Origin: Thiocystis violacea
GTDB lineage: Bacteria > Pseudomonadota > Gammaproteobacteria > Chromatiales > Chromatiaceae
Reading direction: 5' to 3'
Assembly (NCBI RefSeq): GCF_016583565.1
Contig: NZ_NRRF01000005.1
Location: 98,825 to 162,824 of the forward strand
Length of the DNA: 64,000 nucleotides
The notes under the pieces were generated by a model. The model searched no databases. It had not been told where the DNA came from and worked only from the letters and a program-made list of their open reading frames with translations. This document shows positions 15,764 to 30,371 of this stretch, one piece after another; positions within the stretch are counted from its first letter, which is position 1; each line of letters begins with the position of its first letter. The translations under genes were made by a program, and so were the position numbers.

Positions 15764-17380
15764 ATGCGAAGAATCAACGATTTCCCGATTTGGGTTCGGC
15801 TTCTAGGGGCGATGTGGCTCATCTTGGTACCGGCATGGACGGGGCTCATCCTGTGGGCCGCCGATCAGCAGCGACAGACCGCGATCGAGCAGGCCGAGTC
15901 CTTCACCAGCACCCTGCACGAGATGACCCTCGCCGGCCTGACCACCATGATGATCACAGGCACCATCAGCCAGCGGGCCGCCTTTCTCGATCAGATCGTT
16001 GAGCTGCGCAACGTCGATGATCTGCGCGTGCTGCGCGGCAAGCGCGTCATCGAGATGTACGGCGAGGGCACGGACCACGAGCAACCGCGTGACGACATCG
16101 AACGTGCCGTGCTCGAAACCGGCGAGCCCTATCTCGCGCTCTCCGACGATAAGCGCACACTGCGCGCCGTGGCAGCCGCCATCTCAAGCGAGAATTATCT
16201 CGGCAAGAATTGCACCACATGCCATTTACCGACCTCCAAGGGCCAGGTGCTCGGCGCCGTCAGCATGGAGATCAACCTCGACGAGGTGAATGAAGACGTG
16301 CGCTGGTTCGCCATCAAGATCTTGGGCATGGCGGCCCTACTCAGTGTGCCCGTCTTCCTCATCCTCTACTTTTTCGTCTCGCGCTTCGTCACCCAACCGC
16401 TCCGGCACATGACGATCGGACTCCAGGGCATCGCCCAAGGCGACGGCGATCTGACGCACCGGCTACCCGACGACAACAAGGATGAAATCGGCCAGGCGTC
16501 CAAGGCGTTCAACGCCATGATGGACAACTTCCGCGATCTGATCGGGCGCATCCTCGGCTCGACCTCGCAGCTCGCGCAGGCGGCCACCAATCTCGCCGAC
16601 ATCACCGAGCAGACCAACGCCGGCATCGCCCAGCAGCGCAACGAGGTCGACCAGCTCGCCTCCGCCATGAACGAGATGAGCGCGACCGCACAGGAAGTGG
16701 CCCGCAGCGCCCAGCACGGCTCGGATGCCACGCACGCCGCGCAAGATGCCGCCGTCTCGGGCAAGGACGTCGTCTACGGCACCATGTCGCAGATCGAGCA
16801 GCTGGCCAAAGAGGTCCAGAACGCCTCCGACGTCATCCGCGAGCTAGGGCGTGATAGCCAGGAGATCGGTAAGATTCTCGACGTGATTCGCGGTGTGGCC
16901 GAGCAGACCAATCTCCTCGCCCTCAACGCGGCAATCGAGGCGGCCCGCGCCGGCGAGGCGGGACGCGGCTTTGCGGTCGTGGCTGACGAGGTGCGCTCGC
17001 TGGCGAACCGCACCCAGACCTCCACCCAGGAGATCCAGACCATGATCGAGCGGCTCCAGCAGGCCAGCCGCCGCGCCGTGACCGTCATGGAAGCAAGCCA
17101 GCAGCACGCCGAAAGTAGCCGCGGGCGCGCCGTCGAGGCCGAGCACTCCCTGGAAGCCATCACGGTCGCCATGACGACCCTGAACGATGTCAACACACAG
17201 GTCGCCAGCTCGGCCGAAGAGCAAAGCGCCGTGGCCGAGGAGATGAACCGCAACGTCACCAGCATCTCCGACGCCGCCGAGGGCAATGCCCAGGGTGCCC
17301 GCCAGACCACGGAGGCCTCCGAGCAGCTCGCGCAACTGGCCGCCGAGCTGCAGGATCTGGTCGGGCACTTCAAGGTCTGA
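15764..17380 (+). CDS. Methyl-accepting chemotaxis protein with periplasmic c-type haem motif
   Basis: A 538-residue chemoreceptor: membrane segment 1 at about 10-30, a periplasmic sensor (31-185), membrane segment 2 at about 188-208, HAMP (209-262) and a full signalling domain whose hairpin tip reads [32 protein letters not shown] (core words [17 protein letters not shown] and [10 protein letters not shown]). The periplasmic domain contains CTTCH (Cys150, Cys153, His154), a covalent haem c attachment motif, followed by [14 protein letters not shown]. Such haem-PAS-like sensors are known in Geobacter and Desulfovibrio receptors and sense redox state, oxygen or small ligands. Haem loading requires the cytochrome c maturation system in the periplasm, consistent with orientation. 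It is an orphan, about 8 kb from the che operon. Confidence 0.88.
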   Translation: MRRINDFPIWVRLLGAMWLILVPAWTGLILWAADQQRQTAIEQAESFTSTLHEMTLAGLTTMMITGTISQRAAFLDQIVELRNVDDLRVLRGKRVIEMYGEGTDHEQPRDDIERAVLETGEPYLALSDDKRTLRAVAAAISSENYLGKNCTTCHLPTSKGQVLGAVSMEINLDEVNEDVRWFAIKILGMAALLSVPVFLILYFFVSRFVTQPLRHMTIGLQGIAQGDGDLTHRLPDDNKDEIGQASKAFNAMMDNFRDLIGRILGSTSQLAQAATNLADITEQTNAGIAQQRNEVDQLASAMNEMSATAQEVARSAQHGSDATHAAQDAAVSGKDVVYGTMSQIEQLAKEVQNASDVIRELGRDSQEIGKILDVIRGVAEQTNLLALNAAIEAARAGEAGRGFAVVADEVRSLANRTQTSTQEIQTMIERLQQASRRAVTVMEASQQHAESSRGRAVEAEHSLEAITVAMTTLNDVNTQVASSAEEQSAVAEEMNRNVTSISDAAEGNAQGARQTTEASEQLAQLAAELQDLVGHFKV

Positions 17381-17753
17381 GAAGCCCCAGGTGATGTCCT
17401 GAAGACGAGAGACCGGACCGATCTCGTGGGATGGGCAAAGCCCGCGCGATCCGCTCCGCCGGGAGCGCTGTCGCTCGACGGGCGTGCCCATCATTCCAGC
17501 TCGGCGCTTTGCAAGATGGGTACGTCCGTCCGGCGCCGGGACGGCATTCGAGGCCAGAGCACGAACTTTGCCCATCCTACCGAGCTACCGGTCCGACAAG
17601 CCCCGGACGCACGGGGTCTTGGCTCAGGCCCATCACCGTCGCGCCAGGAACGGCACTCCAGGGCTTTACGCCGCCGCGACGCTGTCCATGCGGCCCTCGT
17701 GCTACAGTTCAAAGGGTCGCGGTCTCTGCGCGACGCTTTAGCGAGTCCCTCGC
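17381..17753. other. Intergenic region holding dispersed element copy B
   Basis: About 370 bp between the chemoreceptor and the CBS-PAS-GAF kinase. Element copy B fills 17426-17582. The remaining 170 bp should carry the promoter of the kinase, but no convincing -35/-10 pair was found. Confidence 0.5.
17426..17582 (-). repeat. Palindromic dispersed element, copy B (~157 bp, inverted)
   Basis: This is the reverse complement of copy A: it begins GTGGGATGGGCAAAGCCCGCGC, contains GGGCGTGCCCATCATTCCAGC and GCAAGATGGGTACGTCC (the inverse of the inner words of copy A), and ends CTTTGCCCATCCTACC. It starts 46 bp after the chemoreceptor stop codon. Confidence 0.75.
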
Positions 17754-21035
<3,282 letters not shown>

Positions 21036-21105
21036 CCAGGCGACCCGGCACCCAGGTGGTCGGAACGGCTGGGTCAGGGGCGTCGAATGACAGAGCGCGT
21101 GAAGC

Positions 21106-21195
21106 CATCGCGCATGACACCATCGCGCATGACACCATCGCGCATGACACCATGGCGCATGACACCATGGCGCGCGACACCATGGCGCGCGACAC
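21106..21195. repeat. 15-bp tandem repeat, six units, between two hybrid kinase genes
   Basis: Six head-to-tail units: three of CATCGCGCATGACAC, one CATGGCGCATGACAC and two CATGGCGCGCGACAC. The graded substitutions show stepwise divergence after amplification. In the frame of the downstream kinase, units 1-4 contain TGA and units 5-6 do not, but a TGA at 21202 still separates the array from ATG 21211. The array ends only 15 bp before the kinase start, so copy number could alter its translation initiation region. Confidence 0.95.
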
Positions 21196-21210
21196 CATGG
21201 ATGAGATCGG

Positions 21211-24582
<3,372 letters not shown>

Positions 24583-24588
<6 letters not shown>

Positions 24589-24653
24589 GCAAAGTCCGTG
24601 CTTGGCGGACGCACCCATCTCTCAGGGCACCGAACGAGGATGATGATGGATGC
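24583..24653 (+). repeat. Truncated dispersed element overlapping the kinase stop codon
   Basis: GGATAGGCAAAGTCCG, then GGCGGACGCACCCATCT and GAGGATGATGATGGATG, matches the left part of the 155-bp element (GGATGGGCAAAGTCCG...GGACGTGCCCATCTT...GATGATGGGCA) with decay. The TAG stop of the CHASE kinase is inside its first word. A complete copy follows from 24667. Confidence 0.6.
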
Positions 24654-24666
24654 GGGAGGTGGACCC

Positions 24667-24822
24667 GTAGGACGGGCAAAGTCCGCGCTCGGCGGCGGCT
24701 GTATCGCGGCGAGGCTGGTCGGACGTGCCCATCTTGCAGGGCGCCGAGCGGAGATGATGGGCACGCCCGTCAAGCACCAGCGCATTGAACAGGGCTCATC
24801 GTGCGGGCTTTGCCCATCCTAC
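24667..24822 (+). repeat. Palindromic dispersed element, copy C (~156 bp)
   Basis: Begins GTAGGACGGGCAAAGTCCGCGC, contains GGACGTGCCCATCTTGCAGG and GATGATGGGCACGCCCGTCA, and ends GCGGGCTTTGCCCATCCTAC. Orientation is the same as copy A. It lies downstream of the CHASE kinase and ends 35 bp past the stop of the small basic gene on the other strand side. Confidence 0.78.
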
Positions 24823-24856
24823 GGGACGGAACTCGAGGCGGTTGTCGGCCCGCCGA

Positions 24857-24991
24857 TCAGACCAGGCCGGCCTTTCCGTTGCCGAGCAAGGGTTTGGTCT
24901 CGTGCTTGGCTTTCTTCGCGCTTCGCTTCTCTTTCAAGGTCAGATTTGGTTTCTTCTTCGCTTCTTTGTTGCTTTGGCGTTCTTTGGTCAT
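24857..24991 (-). CDS. Small basic conserved protein, 44 aa
   Basis: A 44-residue Lys-rich protein starting MTKERQSNKEAKKKP and ending in KPLLGNGKAGLV, with LTLKEKRSAKKAKHE between. GGGGAG stands about 6 nt before ATG 24991, a strong ribosome site. I recognise the N-terminal pattern M-(S/T)-K-E-x-Q-S-N-K-E-A-K-K-K-P from short hypothetical proteins in several proteobacteria; no function is known to me. Its charge suggests binding of nucleic acid or ribosome, which is inference. It stands alone, 125 bp upstream of nothing on its strand but cheB's end lies to the right, and a dispersed repeat lies just downstream. Confidence 0.72.
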   Translation of the reverse strand: MTKERQSNKEAKKKPNLTLKEKRSAKKAKHETKPLLGNGKAGLV

Positions 24992-25116
24992 GGCAAACTC
25001 CCCAGTTGATGAATACGTTCACAGGGAGTATAGGCGCCGCTGATCGCCATTGCGGACTTTATCCGCGCCAATCGGCAGGCTCGCTCCATTCAGGTATCAC
25101 AGCCCAGAAACGGGCA

Positions 25117-26229
25117 TCAGCCGTGCGCCATCGTCCTGAGATAGAGCCCCCGGGTCGGTGCCTGGACGACGATGCCGGGGATCTGCGGCAGCCCCACGAC
25201 GGCATCCACGCCACCGAGCTTGACCGCTTCCTTTGGCATGCCGTAGACGACGCAGGTCTGCTCGTCCTGGGCGACCGTCATGGCCCCGGCCGCGTGCATC
25301 TCCAGCATCCCACGCGCGCCGTCATCCCCCATCCCCGTCATGATGATGCCGACGGCATTGGGACCAGCCGCCTGCGCGGTCGAGCGGAAGAGCACATCGA
25401 CCGAGGGACGATGCCGGCTGACCAACGGACCGCTCTTGACCTCGACCCGATACTGGGCACCGCTACGCCTGAGCAGCAGGTGATGGGTTCCGGGCGCGAT
25501 GAGCGCCAGACCGGCGATGACGCGGTCGCCGTCGCGGGCCTCGCGCACCTCGATCGCGCAGAGCTGATTGAGGCGCGCGGCGAAGGCCGCCGTGAACTGA
25601 CCGGGCATGTGCTGGACGATCACCACTCCGGGCGCGGTGCGCGGCAGCCGTGTCAGGACATACTCCAGCGCCTGTGTTCCGCCGGTCGAGGTGCCGATGG
25701 CGACGACCCGGTCCGTGGTTGCGGAAAGCGGCTTGAAGGCGCGGTCCGCGACCACCGCATCGGCCCCGAGCTTGGCGGGAGGAGGCGCCGCGGATGGGGT
25801 TCCGGCCGATCTGGAGACCCGCTCCATGCGTGCATGACTGGCCGCCTTGATGGCGTCGCCGAGCAGTGTTCTGGACTCCTCCAGGAACTGGCGCAGCCCC
25901 ACCTTGGGTTTGGCGATGATGTCCACCGCGCCGGCGCTCATGGCCTGCATGGTGATCTCGGCGCCCTTCTCCGTGAGGGTCGAGCAGATGATCACCGGGG
26001 TTGGCCGCTCGCGCATCAACTGCTTGAGGAAGGTGATGCCGTCCATCCTCGGCATCTCGATGTCGAGGACGATGACATCCGGCCACCCCTTCTCCAGCAG
26101 TTTCTGCGCGAAGATGGGGTCACGGGCGGAGCCGATGACTTCGATCCCGGCGATCCCGTTCAGTTGCTCCGTCAGCACCTGGCGAACCACCGCTGAATCG
26201 TCGACGATCATCACCTTGACCTTAGACAT
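25117..26229 (-). CDS. cheB: Chemotaxis protein-glutamate methylesterase CheB
   Basis: A 370-residue two-domain protein. The receiver (1-120) has [14 protein letters not shown] and the acceptor Asp in [15 protein letters not shown]. The C-terminal esterase (about 178-365) has the Ser-containing [10 protein letters not shown], the His in [15 protein letters not shown] and the Asp in [15 protein letters not shown], completing the catalytic triad. It removes methyl groups from chemoreceptors (and deamidates glutamines) to reset adaptation. ATG 26229 is the likely start; a TTG three codons earlier is also in frame. It is the last gene of the che operon and follows cheD by 85 bp. The linker between domains is Ala/Pro-rich. 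Confidence 0.95.
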   Translation of the reverse strand: MSKVKVMIVDDSAVVRQVLTEQLNGIAGIEVIGSARDPIFAQKLLEKGWPDVIVLDIEMPRMDGITFLKQLMRERPTPVIICSTLTEKGAEITMQAMSAGAVDIIAKPKVGLRQFLEESRTLLGDAIKAASHARMERVSRSAGTPSAAPPPAKLGADAVVADRAFKPLSATTDRVVAIGTSTGGTQALEYVLTRLPRTAPGVVIVQHMPGQFTAAFAARLNQLCAIEVREARDGDRVIAGLALIAPGTHHLLLRRSGAQYRVEVKSGPLVSRHRPSVDVLFRSTAQAAGPNAVGIIMTGMGDDGARGMLEMHAAGAMTVAQDEQTCVVYGMPKEAVKLGGVDAVVGLPQIPGIVVQAPTRGLYLRTMAHG

Positions 26230-26314
26230 AGCAGACAACCCCGTCTATCAAGACTGGAACTGGAAAGCGCGGCGGCGTCCGTTCGATCGCCAAGCATTCA
26301 CAGTGGGACACCCC

Positions 26315-26911
26315 TCAAAAGAAGTCCGCCGGCGTCGCGCGCTGCTTGGCCGCAATGGCACGCCGTAAATAGCTGCGCTCTTCATCGATGATGCGCATGG
26401 CGCTCGAGCGCGCAATCCGCCGCAGGAAGACCGAGTAGTCGCCCCCGTAGAAGTGGATCTGCCGCCCGTTGTTGCCGCCCAGATCCTCCGCGATGAGCGG
26501 GATGCCATCCTGTTCGAGAAAACGGCGCACGAACTGCGTATTGGCGCTGCCGATACTGTAGCGCTCCGGCAGCGCTCCGAAAGCTTCCTGGAGCACATTG
26601 GCACCGCCGAACGCCTTGGCGCGCAGCCGCTCGCGACGCGCGCCCTGCCTGAGCAGTTCATTGATCAGGATCTCCATGGCCCAGAGGCCGTAACGGCCCG
26701 CATCCGATTCCAGCTCAGGCAGCCCGGCCGACGGATTGCGCACCGGAAGCAGAAAATGGTTCATGCCCATCAGGCGCGCGATCGGATCGAAGAGACAGAC
26801 CGACACACAGGAACCCAAGAGGGTCGAGAGCATCACGGGCTCCGAGGTCACGAAGTGCTCCCCTTGATGCAGAAAGCGCCTCCTGATCCCTGTGGCTCCC
26901 AGCTTTCCCAT
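26315..26911 (-). CDS. cheD: Chemoreceptor glutamine deamidase CheD
   Basis: A 198-residue CheD. The catalytic Cys is in LLGSCVSVCLFDP, followed by GMNHFLLP and the downstream His/Thr region with KAFGGANVL and RIGSANTQFV-type sequence (here YSIGSANTQFVRRFL). CheD deamidates receptor glutamines and in some bacteria also binds CheC or CheB; no cheC is seen here. It lies 29 bp after cheR and 85 bp before cheB. Its presence with CheR and CheB indicates a full adaptation system for the receptors encoded in this window. Confidence 0.93.
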   Translation of the reverse strand: MGKLGATGIRRRFLHQGEHFVTSEPVMLSTLLGSCVSVCLFDPIARLMGMNHFLLPVRNPSAGLPELESDAGRYGLWAMEILINELLRQGARRERLRAKAFGGANVLQEAFGALPERYSIGSANTQFVRRFLEQDGIPLIAEDLGGNNGRQIHFYGGDYSVFLRRIARSSAMRIIDEERSYLRRAIAAKQRATPADFF

Positions 26912-26940
26912 GACTGCACCCTGCCGGCTTTGCGTGCCGG

Positions 26941-27810
26941 TCAGCGTGGCCGCTTGCGAAAGATGGACGGGCTGACCACCTGCAGGTCGGTCGCGATGCC
27001 CTGAAGGGACTCGACGTGACTGATCACCAGATGACCGCCGGGTTCAATCGACCCAATCAGGGCGTCGATCACCTGCTGCTTGGTGGCGAGGTCGAAGTAG
27101 ATGAGCACATTGCGCAGGAAGACCAGATCGAAGGACTGACGCTGGGCCAATGGCTGCATGAGATTGTGCTGCGCGAGGCGCACCCGGGCCTTGAGCCTTG
27201 GGTCGATGAGCAGATTGCCGGCTTGGGAACGCACCCCCTTGAGACAGTATTTCCCAAGCCAAGCCTTGGGCAGGTGCTTGGCGCGTTCCATGGGATAGAG
27301 CGCCCTTCTGGCCTGATCGAGAACACGCGAGCTGATGTCCGTGCCCAGGATGCTCCACTCACCGGCGCCGAGGATCTCGGCCATGACCATGGCCAGGGTA
27401 TAGACCTCCTCACCCGAGGCGCAGGCCGCGCTCCAGACGCGCATCGGGCGCCCGCGGTAACCGGGTAGCACCTGCTGCGCGAGGAAATCGAAATGGGCCG
27501 ACTCGCGATAGAAGTAGGTCTCGTTGGTCGTCAGCAGATCGACCAGGTGCTGGCGCTCGCGATCATGACCGGGTTCGGAGATGTGGTCGAGGTACTGCCC
27601 GAAGCTGCGCAGGCCCAGATGTCTCAGCCGCCGCTGAAGTCGCGCGCTGACCATCTGGCGCTTGTGCGGCGCCAGGCTGATTCCCGCCCGCTCATGGATG
27701 AAGCGGCGGAAGCGCTCGAACTCGGCCTCTTCGAGCGGCATGACCTCGGCGCGGGTCTCGTGCCCGGACAGAGAGGCGCCAGTCCTCAGCGAAGCATCAG
27801 AATTGAGCAT
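26941..27810 (-). CDS. cheR: Chemotaxis protein methyltransferase CheR
   Basis: A predicted 289-residue S-adenosylmethionine-dependent methyltransferase. The N-terminal helical domain (FERFRRFIHERAGISLAPHKRQMV) and the catalytic domain (LLTTNETYFYRE, VWSAACASGEEVYTLAM, ILGTDISSRVLDQAR, FDLVFLRNVLIYFD) are complete. It methylates receptor glutamates, opposing CheB. ATG 27810 overlaps the end of cheW by 14 bp; the next Met (27741) has a ribosome site too close to be useful. The open frame further upstream lies within cheW and is discarded. No C-terminal TPR or receptor-tether features are present. Confidence 0.93.
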   Translation of the reverse strand: MLNSDASLRTGASLSGHETRAEVMPLEEAEFERFRRFIHERAGISLAPHKRQMVSARLQRRLRHLGLRSFGQYLDHISEPGHDRERQHLVDLLTTNETYFYRESAHFDFLAQQVLPGYRGRPMRVWSAACASGEEVYTLAMVMAEILGAGEWSILGTDISSRVLDQARRALYPMERAKHLPKAWLGKYCLKGVRSQAGNLLIDPRLKARVRLAQHNLMQPLAQRQSFDLVFLRNVLIYFDLATKQQVIDALIGSIEPGGHLVISHVESLQGIATDLQVVSPSIFRKRPR

Positions 27811-28348
27811 CCGAGCCGCTGGCGGCTGCCTCCTCACTGAGCTTGCGCAGCGCCGCCAGTTCCTGGATGGAAAGCACATGGTCGACGCTGAGAATGATGA
27901 CGAAGACGTCGTCCACCCGCCCCATGGCCGCAATGAAGTCGGTGCGAATCTCCGAGCCGAATTCCGGCGGCGGCTTGATGTCCTCGCGCGGGATCTCGAG
28001 GATGTTCTTCACCTCGTCGACCAGCATGCCGAGCACGTGGGCATCCTCGCCCACACGCACCTCGACCAGCACGATACAGCTGCGCTTGGTGAGCGTCAGG
28101 CTGCCCCGACCCAGGCGCGCGCCCAGGTCGATCACCGGCACCACGCTGCCGCGCAGGTTGATGACGCCGCGGATGTAGTCCGGGGTCATGGGCACGCGCG
28201 TGACCACGGGGGTCTCGATGATCTCCTTGACCGCATCGATCGACATGGCCAGGCGCTCCTCGGCGACGCTGAAGGTGAGGTATTGGCCCGCCTCCTCGCC
28301 CCTGTGCTCCGGCTCGGTCGTCTTCTTGCTTACCATGAGCTCGCCCAT
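27797..28348 (-). CDS. cheW: Chemotaxis coupling protein CheW
   Basis: A 183-residue CheW with the usual double beta-barrel: QYLTFSVAEERLAMSIDAVKEI at the start, RVPMTPDYIRGVINLRGSVVPVIDL at the receptor/CheA contact surface, and VDEVKNILEI near the end. It joins chemoreceptors to CheA. It is flanked by the mcp gene (12 bp gap) and cheR (14 bp overlap). The N-terminal ~20 residues and the last ~20 residues extend beyond the core fold and are charged or flexible. Confidence 0.94.
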   Translation of the reverse strand: MGELMVSKKTTEPEHRGEEAGQYLTFSVAEERLAMSIDAVKEIIETPVVTRVPMTPDYIRGVINLRGSVVPVIDLGARLGRGSLTLTKRSCIVLVEVRVGEDAHVLGMLVDEVKNILEIPREDIKPPPEFGSEIRTDFIAAMGRVDDVFVIILSVDHVLSIQELAALRKLSEEAAASGSDAQF

Positions 28349-28360
28349 CTCGCCCCCCGC

Positions 28361-30319
28361 TCAGAAGCGCTCGAAGTCTTTGTGCTCGAAATCGTCGAGG
28401 TCGACCGAGGATTCGCCGAAGTCCTCGCTGGCCTTGCCGCCGCCGGGCTTGACCGCGCGCGGCGCACTGCGCACCGTGGCACGCTGGCTCCCCGCACCGG
28501 TGCGGAAGAAGGACATGGTCTCTTGCAGCTGACCGGCCTGCCCGCTCAGCTCCTCCGCCGTGGCCGCCAGCTCCTCGGAGGAGGAGGCGTTCTGCTGGGT
28601 GGCCTTGTCGAGCTGGCTCATGGCCTCGTTGATCTGACCGATGCCGGCGGCCTGCTCGCCGGAGGCGGCGGTGATCTCTTCGATGAGGTCGGCGGTCTTG
28701 ACGATGTTGGGCACCATCTGCTCCAGCAGCTTGCCGGCCTCTTCGGCAATGGCGACGCTGCCGGTGGCGAGCTGGTTGATCTCCTGGGCGGTCACGCCGC
28801 TGTTCTCGGCGAGCTTGCGCACCTCAGCGGCCACCACGGTGAAGCCCTTGCCGTGCTCGCCGGCGCGCGCGGCCTCGATGGCGGCGTTGAGCGCGAGGAG
28901 ATTGGTCTTGTAGGCGATGTCCTCGATCAGGCCGATCTTGCTGGCGATCTCCTTCATGGCATCGACGGTGCGCTTGACCGCCTCGCCGCCGCGCCGCGCC
29001 TCGTCCGCCGAACTCTTGGCGATACCGTTGGTGACGCGCGCGTTCTCGGTGTTCTGCTGCACGGAGGCATTGAGCTGCTCGATGCTGGCGGTGGTCTCCT
29101 CCACGCTCGCCGCCTGCTCGGTCGCGCCCTGGCTCAGCGCCTGCGCCGTGGAGCTGACTTCGCTCGACGCCGAGGAGAGATTGTCGGCGCCGACACGGAC
29201 CTCACCCACGATCTGACGCAGCCGCTCGACCATGGCGAACATGTCCTTATAGACGCCGCGCAGGTTGGTTTGATCGAATTCGATGGCGAGATCGCCCTTG
29301 GCGACCTGGCGCGTCACCTCGGCGATCACGGCCGGGTCCTTGCCGAGTTGGCCCATGACGGCGCGGATGATCCACCAGGCGATGAAGATACCGACCAGCA
29401 GGGCGACGAAGGAGAGGATGCTGATGGCGACCACGGCCCGATCGTTGGAGGCCTGGAGCGCGGGGCCCAGCTCTTCCTGCTCGGCCTTGTAAGAGAGTTT
29501 GATCCCTTCGATGTTGGCGGCGAACTGGGCACCCAGGACGTCCAGCGTGCCCGTGACCACCTGATTGCGCTCATACGTCAGTTGAACCAGGCGATCGAAG
29601 GCGGCTTTGTACTCGCCCTTGAGCCGCAGCGTCTCCTCCAGCAACCGGCGCCGCTGCGGGTCCTGCACAGAGGCATCCATCTCGGCCAGGTTGTTGTCGA
29701 GCGATTGCCATTCCGTACCCACGCGGTCCGCCGATTCCTGCGCATTGGTATCGATGAACTTCATGACGTAGACGCGGGCCAGGAGCAAATTGCGCAGGCT
29801 GCGGCTCGCCTTGAGCACAGCATCGGTGTCACCGTCGCGGTTGGCGGTCTCCAGGATCTGCGTCAGCTGCTGCTCCAGCGTCTTGCCGGTCGTCCCAAGG
29901 ACGTCTTTGTCGAGCTTGTCGACCTCCTCGGTGTTCTCGACGACCTGATCGAAGGTCTTGGCATAGGTCTGGATCGACTCCCCCGCCGTCTGGAACTTGG
30001 CCAGCCGCTCGGGGTTGCGAATGAGTGCCCCGGTCTCCCCGAGCAGCTTCTCGCCGACGGCCAGGTCGTCTTTGAACGCCTGCTTGTCCTTTTCGCTGTG
30101 GGTCTGGAGGTAGTCTTTGACCTGGATGCGCGCCATCAGCATCTTGGCCTGCACCTCGCCCATGGCATTCGACCGAATGGCCTTGTCGCGATACTCACCG
30201 AACCCCGTCGAGGCACCGTCGATGGTGACGAAGGACACGGCGGCAACCGTGATCAGCAACGCCAGAACGATGCCGAATCCCAGCACCAGCTTCTTGGCCA
30301 TGGTCATTGCGCGAAACAT
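28361..30319 (-). CDS. Methyl-accepting chemotaxis protein, helical bimodular-type sensor
   Basis: A 652-residue receptor: membrane segment 1 (about 10-32), a wholly helical periplasmic domain (33-300) long enough for a helical bimodular (HBM) fold, membrane segment 2 (about 305-328), HAMP and a signalling domain with the tip [24 protein letters not shown]. Because it is embedded between cheA and cheW it is probably the dedicated receptor of this pathway. HBM receptors bind organic acids such as TCA intermediates. The C-terminus ends [11 protein letters not shown], without the NWETF-like pentapeptide that tethers CheR. Start ATG 30319 ([10 protein letters not shown]) is followed by an alternative Met at residue 5. 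Confidence 0.93.
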   Translation of the reverse strand: MFRAMTMAKKLVLGFGIVLALLITVAAVSFVTIDGASTGFGEYRDKAIRSNAMGEVQAKMLMARIQVKDYLQTHSEKDKQAFKDDLAVGEKLLGETGALIRNPERLAKFQTAGESIQTYAKTFDQVVENTEEVDKLDKDVLGTTGKTLEQQLTQILETANRDGDTDAVLKASRSLRNLLLARVYVMKFIDTNAQESADRVGTEWQSLDNNLAEMDASVQDPQRRRLLEETLRLKGEYKAAFDRLVQLTYERNQVVTGTLDVLGAQFAANIEGIKLSYKAEQEELGPALQASNDRAVVAISILSFVALLVGIFIAWWIIRAVMGQLGKDPAVIAEVTRQVAKGDLAIEFDQTNLRGVYKDMFAMVERLRQIVGEVRVGADNLSSASSEVSSTAQALSQGATEQAASVEETTASIEQLNASVQQNTENARVTNGIAKSSADEARRGGEAVKRTVDAMKEIASKIGLIEDIAYKTNLLALNAAIEAARAGEHGKGFTVVAAEVRKLAENSGVTAQEINQLATGSVAIAEEAGKLLEQMVPNIVKTADLIEEITAASGEQAAGIGQINEAMSQLDKATQQNASSSEELAATAEELSGQAGQLQETMSFFRTGAGSQRATVRSAPRAVKPGGGKASEDFGESSVDLDDFEHKDFERF

Positions 30320-30371
30320 TGCGTTCTCCTCTTGAGCCTTTGACTCGTCTACCGATCAAACCCTTTACTGA

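Noticed and set aside
27662..30343. A plus-strand 893-residue protein opposite cheW and mcp
   Set aside because: It is a high-GC antisense open frame; the minus strand carries intact chemotaxis genes.
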